Shown: one piece after another, positions 13,770 to 20,864 of the stretch
How positions within the stretch are numbered: position 1 is the stretch's first letter
How the letters are laid out: each line of letters begins with the position of its first letter
From: a virus
Virus record (IMG/VR): IMGVR_UViG_3300025880_000094
Span: 1-25,754 of that record
Length of the DNA stretch: 25,754 bases
Strand: one strand, 5' to 3'
Translations under genes and position numbers: made by a program
Notes under the pieces: generated by a model
Seen by the model: the letters and a program-made list of their open reading frames with translations, nothing else
What the model was told of the DNA's origin: nothing
Databases searched by the model: none

Positions 13770-15869
13770 ATGCAAGTAGTAGAACTATATATAAGTAATA
13801 CAAGAGTAGATTTATTTAAAGATGAAAGTGTAACTATAACAGACACTATAACTAATGCTAAAGATGTCGCAAAAGTTTTTACTGCTTTTAGTCAGCAATT
13901 TAGTTTACCAGCTTCCTCAACAAATAATAAGATATTTAAACATTATTATAATTGGAATATAACAGGTGGATTTGATGCAAGGATTAAAGTTAGTGCAATA
14001 CTCAAGTTAAATGGAGTTGATTTTAAAATAGGAAAAGTAAAACTAAACTCTGTTAGTTTAAAAGACAATAAAGCATTTTCTTACAAAGTAGTTTTCTTTG
14101 GAGAGACAGTAACATTAAATGATACATTAGGAGAAGATAAGTTAAGTGCTTTAAGTGATTTAGATACGTTAAGTCTAAATTATAACAGTACAAATATAAA
14201 AGCAAAACTTCAAGTAGACCCATCAACAAATGATATTGTTACGCCTTTAATAACTTCTGGCGCAAGTGGAACGCAATCAAGATTGTTTTATAATAGTGAT
14301 AATTCTGCGCATTTAAATGATACTGGTAATTTATATTATCACACAGGAAGTTCTCACGATCACGGAGTATTATTTTCGGATTTAAAGTATGCTTTAAGAG
14401 TAGATAGAATTATACAGGCAATACAAGTTAATTATCCTTCTATTTCTTTTAGCAATGATTTCTTTGTTAATACAAACGAAGCTTATTATGATTTGTTTAT
14501 GTGGCTTCACAGAAAATCTGGAGGTGTAGGTAATGGAGACCAAGTTGCTACGTTCCCAACTTCTGTTAATGGTTGGACTTCAAGTGGTTCTTTTACTTGT
14601 GGTGCTACTGAAGTTTGGGGTGGAATGAGTAGTGTATCTACTTTAACAGTATGTCCAGAATTTGCTTCTTATTCTGATACAAGTACTTTATTTCAATTAA
14701 GTTTAGCCACGACTAGCACAGCCGAATATGCAGTAGAAGTTTTACAAAATGGATTATCTATTTATGCTGCTAGTGGTTTATCTGGAAATACAACTTTATC
14801 AAGTAATGCATCTGGAGGAGATTTAGGTTCTCCGTCTGTATCTGCTGGAGAATGGACTGTTATAATAACAGTAACAAGTGCAATTACTTTTAGTAATATT
14901 ACTTGGACTTTAACTAATAATGAACCAAACGAAACACCAGTAACTCTTACGTTTCCAACTGGTTCTTTTTTATGCGATACTAATTTTGAGTTTATTATAA
15001 CACAACAAACGCCAGATATTAAAATAATAGACTTTCTAACAGGATTGTTTAAAATGTTTAATCTTGTTGCTTATACAAAAGAAGATGGTAGTATCTACGT
15101 TGATACGTTAGATGACTTTTATGCAACATCTACTACGTATGACATAAGTAAATATATAGATGTAGAAACAAGCGCAGTAGACGTAGCTTTACCTTATAGA
15201 AAAATGAATTTTACCTATGAAGGATTAAAGACTTTTTTAGCTGCACAATGGGAACAACTAAACGTAGCTAAATGGGGGGCTGAAAGTTACGAAGCAGAAG
15301 GTGGTTTAGATGGAGGAATATATTCAGTAGTAGCACCTTTTGAACATATGCAATTTGAAAGACTTTTAGATATAGAAGATTCTACAGGCGCAACACAAAC
15401 TACTATTCAGTGGGGTTTTTGTGTAAACGACAATCAACAATCTTATATTGGTAAGCCTATATTATTTTATCCTATTTTAAAAACAGGAGGAGCAACAACT
15501 TCTATATCATTTAGAGATACTCCGATAAGTCATAGTCAAGTTACATCTTATATTATACCTTCTAATAGTGTTGCTTTGGCAGCTTCTACAAGTACTGCTA
15601 ATATAAATTTTGGTTTGATGATTAATGAATATACAGGTCTTCCTAATTATACAGGAACTCTATATAATAATTACTATAGTAGTTATATAGAAAACTTGTT
15701 TTTAGAAAGTTCAAGAATAACTAAATACACTGCTTACTTGCCATTAAGTATTATTCTTAATTATACACTTGCAGACATATTTGTAATTAATGGAAAGCAG
15801 TTTAGAATAAATAGTTTAAATATAAATTTAACTAACAACAAAAGTCAAATAGAACTAATAACGATATGA
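13770..15869 (+). CDS. Large tail protein, distal tail or baseplate hub candidate, 699 aa
   Basis: This long beta-rich protein begins VVELYISNTRVDLFKDESV, with FTAFSQQFSLPASSTNN shortly after, a start I associate with flavobacterial phage tail proteins. A Ser/Thr/Gly-rich middle (about residues 160-390) looks like Ig- or carbohydrate-binding-like strands. The C-terminal third has TPDIKIIDFLTGLFKMFNL and ends NGKQFRINSLNINLTNNK, as in hub proteins. Its length and its place beside the tape measure fit a tail tip protein that contacts the host. The precise role is inferred. Confidence 0.5.
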   Translation: MQVVELYISNTRVDLFKDESVTITDTITNAKDVAKVFTAFSQQFSLPASSTNNKIFKHYYNWNITGGFDARIKVSAILKLNGVDFKIGKVKLNSVSLKDNKAFSYKVVFFGETVTLNDTLGEDKLSALSDLDTLSLNYNSTNIKAKLQVDPSTNDIVTPLITSGASGTQSRLFYNSDNSAHLNDTGNLYYHTGSSHDHGVLFSDLKYALRVDRIIQAIQVNYPSISFSNDFFVNTNEAYYDLFMWLHRKSGGVGNGDQVATFPTSVNGWTSSGSFTCGATEVWGGMSSVSTLTVCPEFASYSDTSTLFQLSLATTSTAEYAVEVLQNGLSIYAASGLSGNTTLSSNASGGDLGSPSVSAGEWTVIITVTSAITFSNITWTLTNNEPNETPVTLTFPTGSFLCDTNFEFIITQQTPDIKIIDFLTGLFKMFNLVAYTKEDGSIYVDTLDDFYATSTTYDISKYIDVETSAVDVALPYRKMNFTYEGLKTFLAAQWEQLNVAKWGAESYEAEGGLDGGIYSVVAPFEHMQFERLLDIEDSTGATQTTIQWGFCVNDNQQSYIGKPILFYPILKTGGATTSISFRDTPISHSQVTSYIIPSNSVALAASTSTANINFGLMINEYTGLPNYTGTLYNNYYSSYIENLFLESSRITKYTAYLPLSIILNYTLADIFVINGKQFRINSLNINLTNNKSQIELITI

Positions 15870-16009
15870 TAGTGTTAAAATTGTTAAACATAGATAAGTT
15901 TTACGGAGTTAGTGAAACTATAGAAATAGCAAAAGGCAAAAACAAAATACCTTTATCATTTAAAGAAGGATATAAACAAATAAAAAGAAATAGAAAATGG
16001 CAGAAATAG
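15866..16009 (+). CDS. Small basic protein, 47 aa, overlapping the tape measure start
   Basis: The frame starts in an ATGA overlap with the previous gene and runs 47 codons. Its end overlaps the tape measure start (15997) by 13 bases in another frame. The product is Lys-rich and helical (GVSETIEIAKGKNKIP...). Such coupling makes it likely to be translated. It might help tape measure or chaperone assembly, but no family is recognised. Confidence 0.5.
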   Translation: MIVLKLLNIDKFYGVSETIEIAKGKNKIPLSFKEGYKQIKRNRKWQK

Positions 16010-17412
16010 TTGTTATTGATGTGCAAACTAACGCACTTGCAGCCAATAAGGAAATTGAAAAATTAACAAATAGCGTTGAAGATTTAGCACAATCAACCAA
16101 AGATGTTACAAATGAAACAGAAAAAGCTGCTGTTGGTTTTGAAGATGTTACAAAAAATGGTGGTGCTATTGCTATATTAGACCAATTAACTGGAGGTCTT
16201 GCATCAAGAGTGAGAGATAGTTACGAAGCTACTAAACTATTTAATTTTAGTTTAAAGGGAATGCGAACAGCATTAATAGCTACAGGTGTAGGAGCTTTTG
16301 TTGTTGCTTTAGGAGTAGTTGTATCTTATTGGGACGAAATAAAAGATTTTATATCTGGTGCTTCTAAAAAACTTCAAGAGTATATAGATAAACAAAATCA
16401 ATTACTAAAAGATGTAAGAACAGAGCTAACAATACTTCAAAAACAAAAAGAACTTGCAGACTTAAGAGGAGATTCTATAGATGCAATTAATAAAAAAATT
16501 GAACAGAGCTTATTATTAGAAAAACAAGAAACTTTAGCTTTATTAAATACTTTAGAAACTCAATTAAAAATAGAAAAATCAAAGGAAGAAGAGTTATCTA
16601 TTATGGATAAACTTGCTCTAAAAGCTGTAGAAATATTTGGGGTTAATCAAAGCACATTTCAATTACTTTCGTTAGCAAGTCAAGATGAAACAAACTTCCA
16701 AGAAAAATTAGATGAAATAAATGCATTAAGACTAAAAGTTTCTGAATTAGATGTAGAGATACAAACTTTCACTAATGAAACTGCTAATAGAACTAGAGAA
16801 ACTTTAACAGGAGTAAATGAATTAACAACAGAAGGAATTGTAGCTGTAGATAATACAATACTTCAATCAAATGCATTAACAGCTGATTCTTTTGCAATTA
16901 AAAAACAATTTACAGAAGATGACTATGAAAATTATGTATTAACAGAAGAAGCAAAATTAAATATGACCAAAAATACTCTTGGTAATATTTCTGCTGCTAT
17001 TGGAGAAGGCACAAAAGCTGGTAAGGCTGCTGCTGCTGCTGCTGCATTAATAAATACTTATCAAGGTATAACTGCTGAACTTGCAACTAAAACAGTAACA
17101 CCTTTTGAGTTTGCTATCAAATTGGCAAATATTGCTACTACAGCAGCTATTGGTTTTAAATCTGTGAAAGACATTTTAAAGACAACACCTAAAAATGCAA
17201 CATCATCAGCTTCTAATCCTTCTCGTGGTGCTACTGCTCCAGCGCAAACTCCAGCATTTAATATTGTAGGTCAAGGAGGAGCAAGCCAAATAGCAACAGC
17301 ATTAGGAGAACAACAACAACAACCAATACAAGCGTTTGTTGTAAGTCAAGACGTAACAACTGCACAAAGTTTAGAAAACGGAATAATATCTGGAGCTACA
17401 TTAGGAGGATAA
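15997..17412 (+). CDS. Tape measure protein (short)
   Basis: The 471-residue protein has an N-terminal helical region, then a hydrophobic segment (TALIATGVGAFVVALGVVVS, 91-110). Coiled-coil stretches rich in Lys, Gln and Glu follow (about 118-260). An Ala-rich run (eight Ala from 343, partly coded by six GCT in a row) and a Gly/Ala/Pro-rich end complete it. This is the layout of tape measure proteins, which set tail length. At about 0.15 nm per residue it predicts a tail near 70 nm. It follows the tail proteins rather than preceding them. Confidence 0.75.
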   Translation: MAEIVVIDVQTNALAANKEIEKLTNSVEDLAQSTKDVTNETEKAAVGFEDVTKNGGAIAILDQLTGGLASRVRDSYEATKLFNFSLKGMRTALIATGVGAFVVALGVVVSYWDEIKDFISGASKKLQEYIDKQNQLLKDVRTELTILQKQKELADLRGDSIDAINKKIEQSLLLEKQETLALLNTLETQLKIEKSKEEELSIMDKLALKAVEIFGVNQSTFQLLSLASQDETNFQEKLDEINALRLKVSELDVEIQTFTNETANRTRETLTGVNELTTEGIVAVDNTILQSNALTADSFAIKKQFTEDDYENYVLTEEAKLNMTKNTLGNISAAIGEGTKAGKAAAAAAALINTYQGITAELATKTVTPFEFAIKLANIATTAAIGFKSVKDILKTTPKNATSSASNPSRGATAPAQTPAFNIVGQGGASQIATALGEQQQQPIQAFVVSQDVTTAQSLENGIISGATLGG

Positions 17413-17433
17413 TATAACAAAAATCAAAATTTA

Positions 17434-17449
17434 TTGTTTATAAAAAAAG
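17434..17449 (+). promoter_or_regulatory. TTGTTTATAAAAAAAG element before the protease gene
   Basis: This element sits in the 41-bp gap between the tape measure and the head protease genes, with the ATG 20 bases after its first T. Related copies lie before other late genes. It may be a promoter part or a shared mRNA leader. No TAnnTTTG box accompanies it here. Confidence 0.4.
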
Positions 17450-17453
17450 AACT

Positions 17454-18071
17454 ATGGAAATAATAGAATTAATAATAGATGATAATGAAGAACTATCTGG
17501 AATAGAAGCTATATCAGTAGTTGAGTCTCCAGCAATAGAAGAAGATTTTATAGCACTTAAAAACCAAGAGCAAATAAGACTTGCAGAAATAAGTAAAGAA
17601 AAAAGATTGCTTATTGGTGCTGCACTTATTCCAGAACGTCCAATTTATCGTAAGAATGGAGAAAATGAGTTTTACATCTACTTCTCTAAAGAAACAGTAG
17701 CAAAAGCATCTCAAATGTTTTTAAAGCGAGGTAATCAAGGACAAGCAACATTAGAACACACTGAAGAAAAACTTTCTGGTATGACTATAGTTGAATCTTG
17801 GTTAGTAGAAGATGAGGTACACGATAAAAGTAGAAAGTATGGTTTAGATATGCCTTTAGGTACTTGGATGGTTGCAATGAAAGTTGATAACGATGATATT
17901 TGGAATAATTATGTTAAAGAAGGTAAAGTAAAAGGCTTTTCTATTGAAGGCTACTTTGCAGATAAACTAAATAGACCACAAGATAAGCAACAAGATCAAT
18001 TAAGCGAAGATGATAAACTACTAAACGATATAATAGATGTACTCAAGGAATCAAATACCAACAAAAAGTAG
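17454..18071 (+). CDS. Prohead protease, XkdF type
   Basis: The 205-residue protein starts with a beta hairpin and SVVESPAIEEDF, then has IGAALIPERPIYRK, TLEHTEEKLSGMTIVESWLVED and a GKVKGFSIEGYFADK segment. This is the order of the XkdF-like phage serine peptidases, with His 102 and Ser 163 (GFSIEG) as likely catalytic residues. Such proteases trim scaffold and capsid during head maturation. Scaffold-like and capsid genes follow. It overlaps the next small gene by 35 bases. Confidence 0.78.
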   Translation: MEIIELIIDDNEELSGIEAISVVESPAIEEDFIALKNQEQIRLAEISKEKRLLIGAALIPERPIYRKNGENEFYIYFSKETVAKASQMFLKRGNQGQATLEHTEEKLSGMTIVESWLVEDEVHDKSRKYGLDMPLGTWMVAMKVDNDDIWNNYVKEGKVKGFSIEGYFADKLNRPQDKQQDQLSEDDKLLNDIIDVLKESNTNKK

Positions 18072-18264
18072 AACTTCTCCAAGAGGTGGTAGACGAGGAT
18101 GTTTATGTAAGGATGGAACATACAACTCTAAATGTTGCAATGGAGATTTACAAAATCAAGGAATAGGCAATACAACAGGACAGAATTTTGAAGATTTTAT
18201 GAGACTAGAAAACAATTCTGGTTTTATAATGTCAGAAAACCAAGACAAATTACAACAAGAATAA
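18037..18264 (+). CDS. Small Gly/Cys-rich protein, 75 aa
   Basis: Residues 12-40 contain TSPRGGRRGCLCKDGTY, then KCCNGDLQNQGIGN. The CLC...CC pattern over a Gly/Arg-rich region is familiar from short proteins in flavobacterial phage head regions, and four cysteines could hold a metal or disulphides. The role is unknown. It overlaps the protease end in another frame and precedes the scaffold-like gene, so it is head-associated by position. Confidence 0.6.
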   Translation: MYSRNQIPTKSRTSPRGGRRGCLCKDGTYNSKCCNGDLQNQGIGNTTGQNFEDFMRLENNSGFIMSENQDKLQQE

Positions 18265-18271
18265 TACAATC

Positions 18272-18287
18272 TTGTTTTATAAAAAAG
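18272..18287 (+). promoter_or_regulatory. TTGTTTTATAAAAAAG element before the scaffold gene
   Basis: This is another copy of the recurrent late-gene element, in the 45-bp gap after the Cys-rich gene. The ATG at 18310 follows a (AAAT)n-like A-rich leader. Confidence 0.35.
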
Positions 18288-18309
18288 TAAATACTTAAAA
18301 TAAATAAAT

Positions 18310-18858
18310 ATGAACTCTAAAGAAACCCTTAACAAAGTTAAGACATTACTAGGTTTAGAAGTTCAGTTAGAAGAGAGAAAGTTGGAAAACGGAACTCGCT
18401 TTGAAGCTGATTCATTTGAAGCTGGTAAAGAAATCTTTATCATAACAGATGAAGATGAAAGAATTGCAGTACCAAAGGGAGAGTACCTTTTAGATGATGG
18501 CTTTACAGTTGTTGTTGAAGAAGATGGTATTATCTCTGAAGTTAAAGAAGCAGTTGAAGAAGTAGTAGAAGAAGTTGTAGAAGCACCAGTTGTGGAAGAA
18601 GTTGAAGCTGCGGAAGAAGCTGACGTACAAGACTGGAAAGGTATGGAAATGAGAATTAAAAATCTTGAAGATGCTATCGCTGATTTAAAATCACGTTTAA
18701 GCGAAAAAGATGATTATAGTTCTGAAGAAGTAGAATTATCTGCTAAACCAATCAAACACAACCCAGAGTCTAAAGGAGAAATTGAAATGAACCTTTACGC
18801 TCAAAACAAACCAATGAGTACTCAAGATAGAGTATTTGCTAAATTATTTAAAAACTAA
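18310..18858 (+). CDS. Scaffold-like head protein
   Basis: This 182-residue acidic protein begins SKETLNKVKTLLGLEVQLEE. A beta-rich part follows (FIITDEDERIAVPKGEYLLDDG), then a Val/Glu-rich stretch (about residues 77-108) and a coiled-coil-like helix (MEMRIKNLEDAIADLKSRL). The end is polar. Acidic coiled-coil proteins directly before the capsid gene usually act as scaffold, and the XkdF-type protease upstream would remove it. The beta-rich first half is unusual for a pure scaffold and could be a capsid accessory part. The N-terminal motif recurs in the portal. Confidence 0.65.
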   Translation: MNSKETLNKVKTLLGLEVQLEERKLENGTRFEADSFEAGKEIFIITDEDERIAVPKGEYLLDDGFTVVVEEDGIISEVKEAVEEVVEEVVEAPVVEEVEAAEEADVQDWKGMEMRIKNLEDAIADLKSRLSEKDDYSSEEVELSAKPIKHNPESKGEIEMNLYAQNKPMSTQDRVFAKLFKN

Positions 18859-18876
18859 AAATTAAAAACCAAAATT

Positions 18877-19836
18877 ATGTCAAATAAAATAGACCTAGCA
18901 ACAACTGTAAATATCACTAGCACGTATGCCGGTGAGTTCGCGGGCAAGTACATTTCTGCGGCTTTACTAAGCGCAAGTACAATTGAAGACGGTGGTGTAG
19001 AAGTTATGCCAAACGTAAAGTACAAATCAGTTATTCAAAGAATTGAAACTGGAAGCTTAATCGCTGATGGTACTTGTGATTTTTCTGCAAGTTCAAATGT
19101 GAATTTAACTGAAGTAGTTATCCAACCAGAAGAATTCCAAGTAAACTTACAATTATGTAAGTCTGATTTCATCAACACTTGGGAATCTATCCAAATGGGA
19201 TATTCTGCATTCAATCCAAACGGATTACCTACATCATTCGCTGATTATTTAGTAGGACACGTAGCATCTAAAGTAGCTGCTGCAAACGAAACTAATATCT
19301 GGACTGGAAATTTAGGTGGTGCACAAGCTGGAGAATACAACGGATTAGAAACTCTTGCTGCTGCTGATGCAACAGTAATTGATGTAGCTGGTGCAGTTGC
19401 TTTAACTTCTGTAAACATTATTGATAAAATGCAAGAAGTAGTAGATTTAATTCCAAATTCATTATATGGAAAAGAAGATTTAAAATTATACGTTTCTAAC
19501 AAAGCTGCAAAATTATACATTAGAGCTTTAGGTGGATTTACTGCTACTATTGGAGCTGCTGGTTCTGATAGCAAAGGAACGCAATGGTATAACAACGGAA
19601 GTTTATCTTTCGGAGGAATTCCAATCTTTGTAGGTAGAGGAATGTCAGATGACACAATGATAGCTGCTCAATCAAGCAACCTTTTCTTTGCCACTGGATT
19701 ACTAAACGATTATAATGAGGTAAGAGTGATTGATATGACTCCAATTGATGGAAGTCAAAACGTAAGAATGGTAATGAGATTTACTGCTGCTGCTGCAATA
19801 GGAGTAGGTGCTGATGTAGTTTACTACGCTGGATAA
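18877..19836 (+). CDS. Major capsid protein
   Basis: The 319-residue protein lies directly after the protease and scaffold-like genes, and a terminator hairpin follows it. It reads like an HK97-fold capsid protein: a helical start (TYAGEFAGKYISAALLSAST), a strand-rich middle and then EVVDLIPNSLYGKEDLKLYVS. The segment FGGIPIFVGRGMSDDTMI matches the late beta part, and the end is NVRMVMRFTAAAAIGV. The codons look smoother and more G/C-containing than those of neighbours, as in highly expressed genes. HK97 fold is inferred. Confidence 0.78.
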   Translation: MSNKIDLATTVNITSTYAGEFAGKYISAALLSASTIEDGGVEVMPNVKYKSVIQRIETGSLIADGTCDFSASSNVNLTEVVIQPEEFQVNLQLCKSDFINTWESIQMGYSAFNPNGLPTSFADYLVGHVASKVAAANETNIWTGNLGGAQAGEYNGLETLAAADATVIDVAGAVALTSVNIIDKMQEVVDLIPNSLYGKEDLKLYVSNKAAKLYIRALGGFTATIGAAGSDSKGTQWYNNGSLSFGGIPIFVGRGMSDDTMIAAQSSNLFFATGLLNDYNEVRVIDMTPIDGSQNVRMVMRFTAAAAIGVGADVVYYAG

Positions 19837-19847
19837 TTAAACTAAAT

Positions 19848-19875
19848 AAGGGGAGGGTAAAACCTCCCTTTATAT
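19848..19875 (+). terminator. Hairpin terminator after the capsid gene
   Basis: GGGAGG (19851-19856) pairs with CCTCCC (19863-19868) around a six-base GTAAAA loop, extended by A-T and G-T pairs. A T/A-rich tail follows but no pure T run, so it may be a partial terminator or a 3'-end stabiliser. Confidence 0.6.
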
Positions 19876-19899
19876 TATTAACTTTAAAAACTCGAACAT

Positions 19900-20430
19900 A
19901 TGTCTTGTGATATTACTGCTGGAAGATTAGAGCCCTGTAAAGACTCGGTTGGAGGGATAATAGCAATCTACATCTCAAATTATACAAGTGGTTTATTAGG
20001 AACTGCTACTTTTGGAACTGACGATGAAATAACTGCTTTTGCATCTCCTTTAACTTTTTACAAATACGACTTAAAAGGAGCTAACTCTTTCGAACAAACA
20101 AACGAGAACTCAAGGGAAAATGGAACTTCATTCTGGACACAAACTGGAACTATAGTTTTAAAGAAACAAGACCTTGCAACTCGTAAAGAATTAAAATTAT
20201 TAAGTTATGGTAGACCTCAAATAATCGTACAAGATTATAATGGGAATTACTTTTTAGCTGGAATTGAAAATGGGTGTGAATGTGCTGTTAACACAGCTAC
20301 TGGAGCAGCTATGGGAGATTTAAATGGCTATAACATAACTTTTACTGGAACTGAAAAAGCACCAGCATTTTTTGTAGATTCTACAATTATTGGAGATACT
20401 ACTAATACTGTTGTTGTAGTAGGAACTTAA
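19900..20430 (+). CDS. Major tail protein (tail tube candidate)
   Basis: This 176-residue beta-rich protein begins CDITAGRLEPCKDSVGGI. It continues with TFYKYDLKGANSFEQTNENS, then GTIVLKKQDLATRKELKLLS, and ends with LNGYNITFTGTEKAPAFFVD. This pattern is common in flavobacterial phage tail tube proteins, where the late GxExxP segment recurs. Hairpin terminators on both sides suggest strong expression as a single message, as expected for a tube subunit. It is separated from the other tail genes by the head genes. Confidence 0.65.
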   Translation: MSCDITAGRLEPCKDSVGGIIAIYISNYTSGLLGTATFGTDDEITAFASPLTFYKYDLKGANSFEQTNENSRENGTSFWTQTGTIVLKKQDLATRKELKLLSYGRPQIIVQDYNGNYFLAGIENGCECAVNTATGAAMGDLNGYNITFTGTEKAPAFFVDSTIIGDTTNTVVVVGT

Positions 20431-20453
20431 TTTTTATACATTTTTCTTAAATT

Positions 20454-20482
20454 AGGGGTATTCTAACGAGTACCCTTTTTTT
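20454..20482 (+). terminator. Rho-independent terminator after the tail tube gene
   Basis: GGGTATTC (20456-20463) pairs with GAGTACCC (20468-20475) over eight base pairs, one G-U, around a TAAC loop. Seven T residues follow. This is a strong terminator. Confidence 0.85.
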
Positions 20483-20506
20483 ATATAAAACACTTTTGCG
20501 CTTTTT

Positions 20507-20522
20507 TTGTTATTTAAAAAAG
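20507..20522 (+). promoter_or_regulatory. TTGTTATTTAAAAAAG element before the connector/portal unit
   Basis: This copy of the late-gene element lies just after the terminator T-run, 22 bases before the ATG at 20529. With the T-run before it, the stretch strongly resembles the leader at 10984-11012. Confidence 0.4.
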
Positions 20523-20528
20523 CTTTTA

Positions 20529-20864
20529 ATGATAATACTAACCACAAGTGCAAGCGCACAACAATTAAAGTTTATTCCTAGAGAATATTCTGCTGATAGT
20601 ATTGTTATTACAGACCAAGACACAAACAAACCAGTAACATACTCTGGTTTAACATTTGCTACAAATAAATACTATTTACAAGGAGATGTAATATTTAGTC
20701 CAGTCTTAAGAGAAGGAACATTTTATACACTATCTGTTTTAAATGGAACAAGTGTAGTTTATAAAGACAATATATTTTGTACAGACCAAACTATTAGTAC
20801 ATATAGTATTAATAAAGACGTATATACAGAACACGCAACAACTAACGAATACGTAGTAATATGA
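20529..20864 (+). CDS. Head/tail-associated structural protein, 111 aa
   Basis: I take the ATG at 20529 (MIILTTSASAQQLKFIPREY) as the start. The longer frame from a TTG at 20496 would cover the recurrent leader element. The product is beta-rich, with KFIPREYSADSIVI, TFYTLSVLNGTSVVYKDNIF and CTDQTI. I know similar short proteins beside portal genes of flavobacterial phages; they probably line or decorate a connector. The exact role is open. It overlaps the portal gene by four bases. Confidence 0.6.
   Translation: MIILTTSASAQQLKFIPREYSADSIVITDQDTNKPVTYSGLTFATNKYYLQGDVIFSPVLREGTFYTLSVLNGTSVVYKDNIFCTDQTISTYSINKDVYTEHATTNEYVVI

Noticed and set aside
17026-17043. Six GCT triplets as a possible phase-variable microsatellite
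   Set aside because: A triplet run in frame within an Ala-rich helix of the tape measure; length change would not shift the frame, and Ala runs are ordinary there.
20496-20528. Apparent signal peptide (basic, hydrophobic, ending SASA-QQ) if the connector-side gene starts at the TTG
   Set aside because: The upstream codons cover the terminator-proximal leader that resembles the leader at 10984-11012. The ATG at 20529 gives the usual start for this protein type, and a secreted head protein makes no sense.
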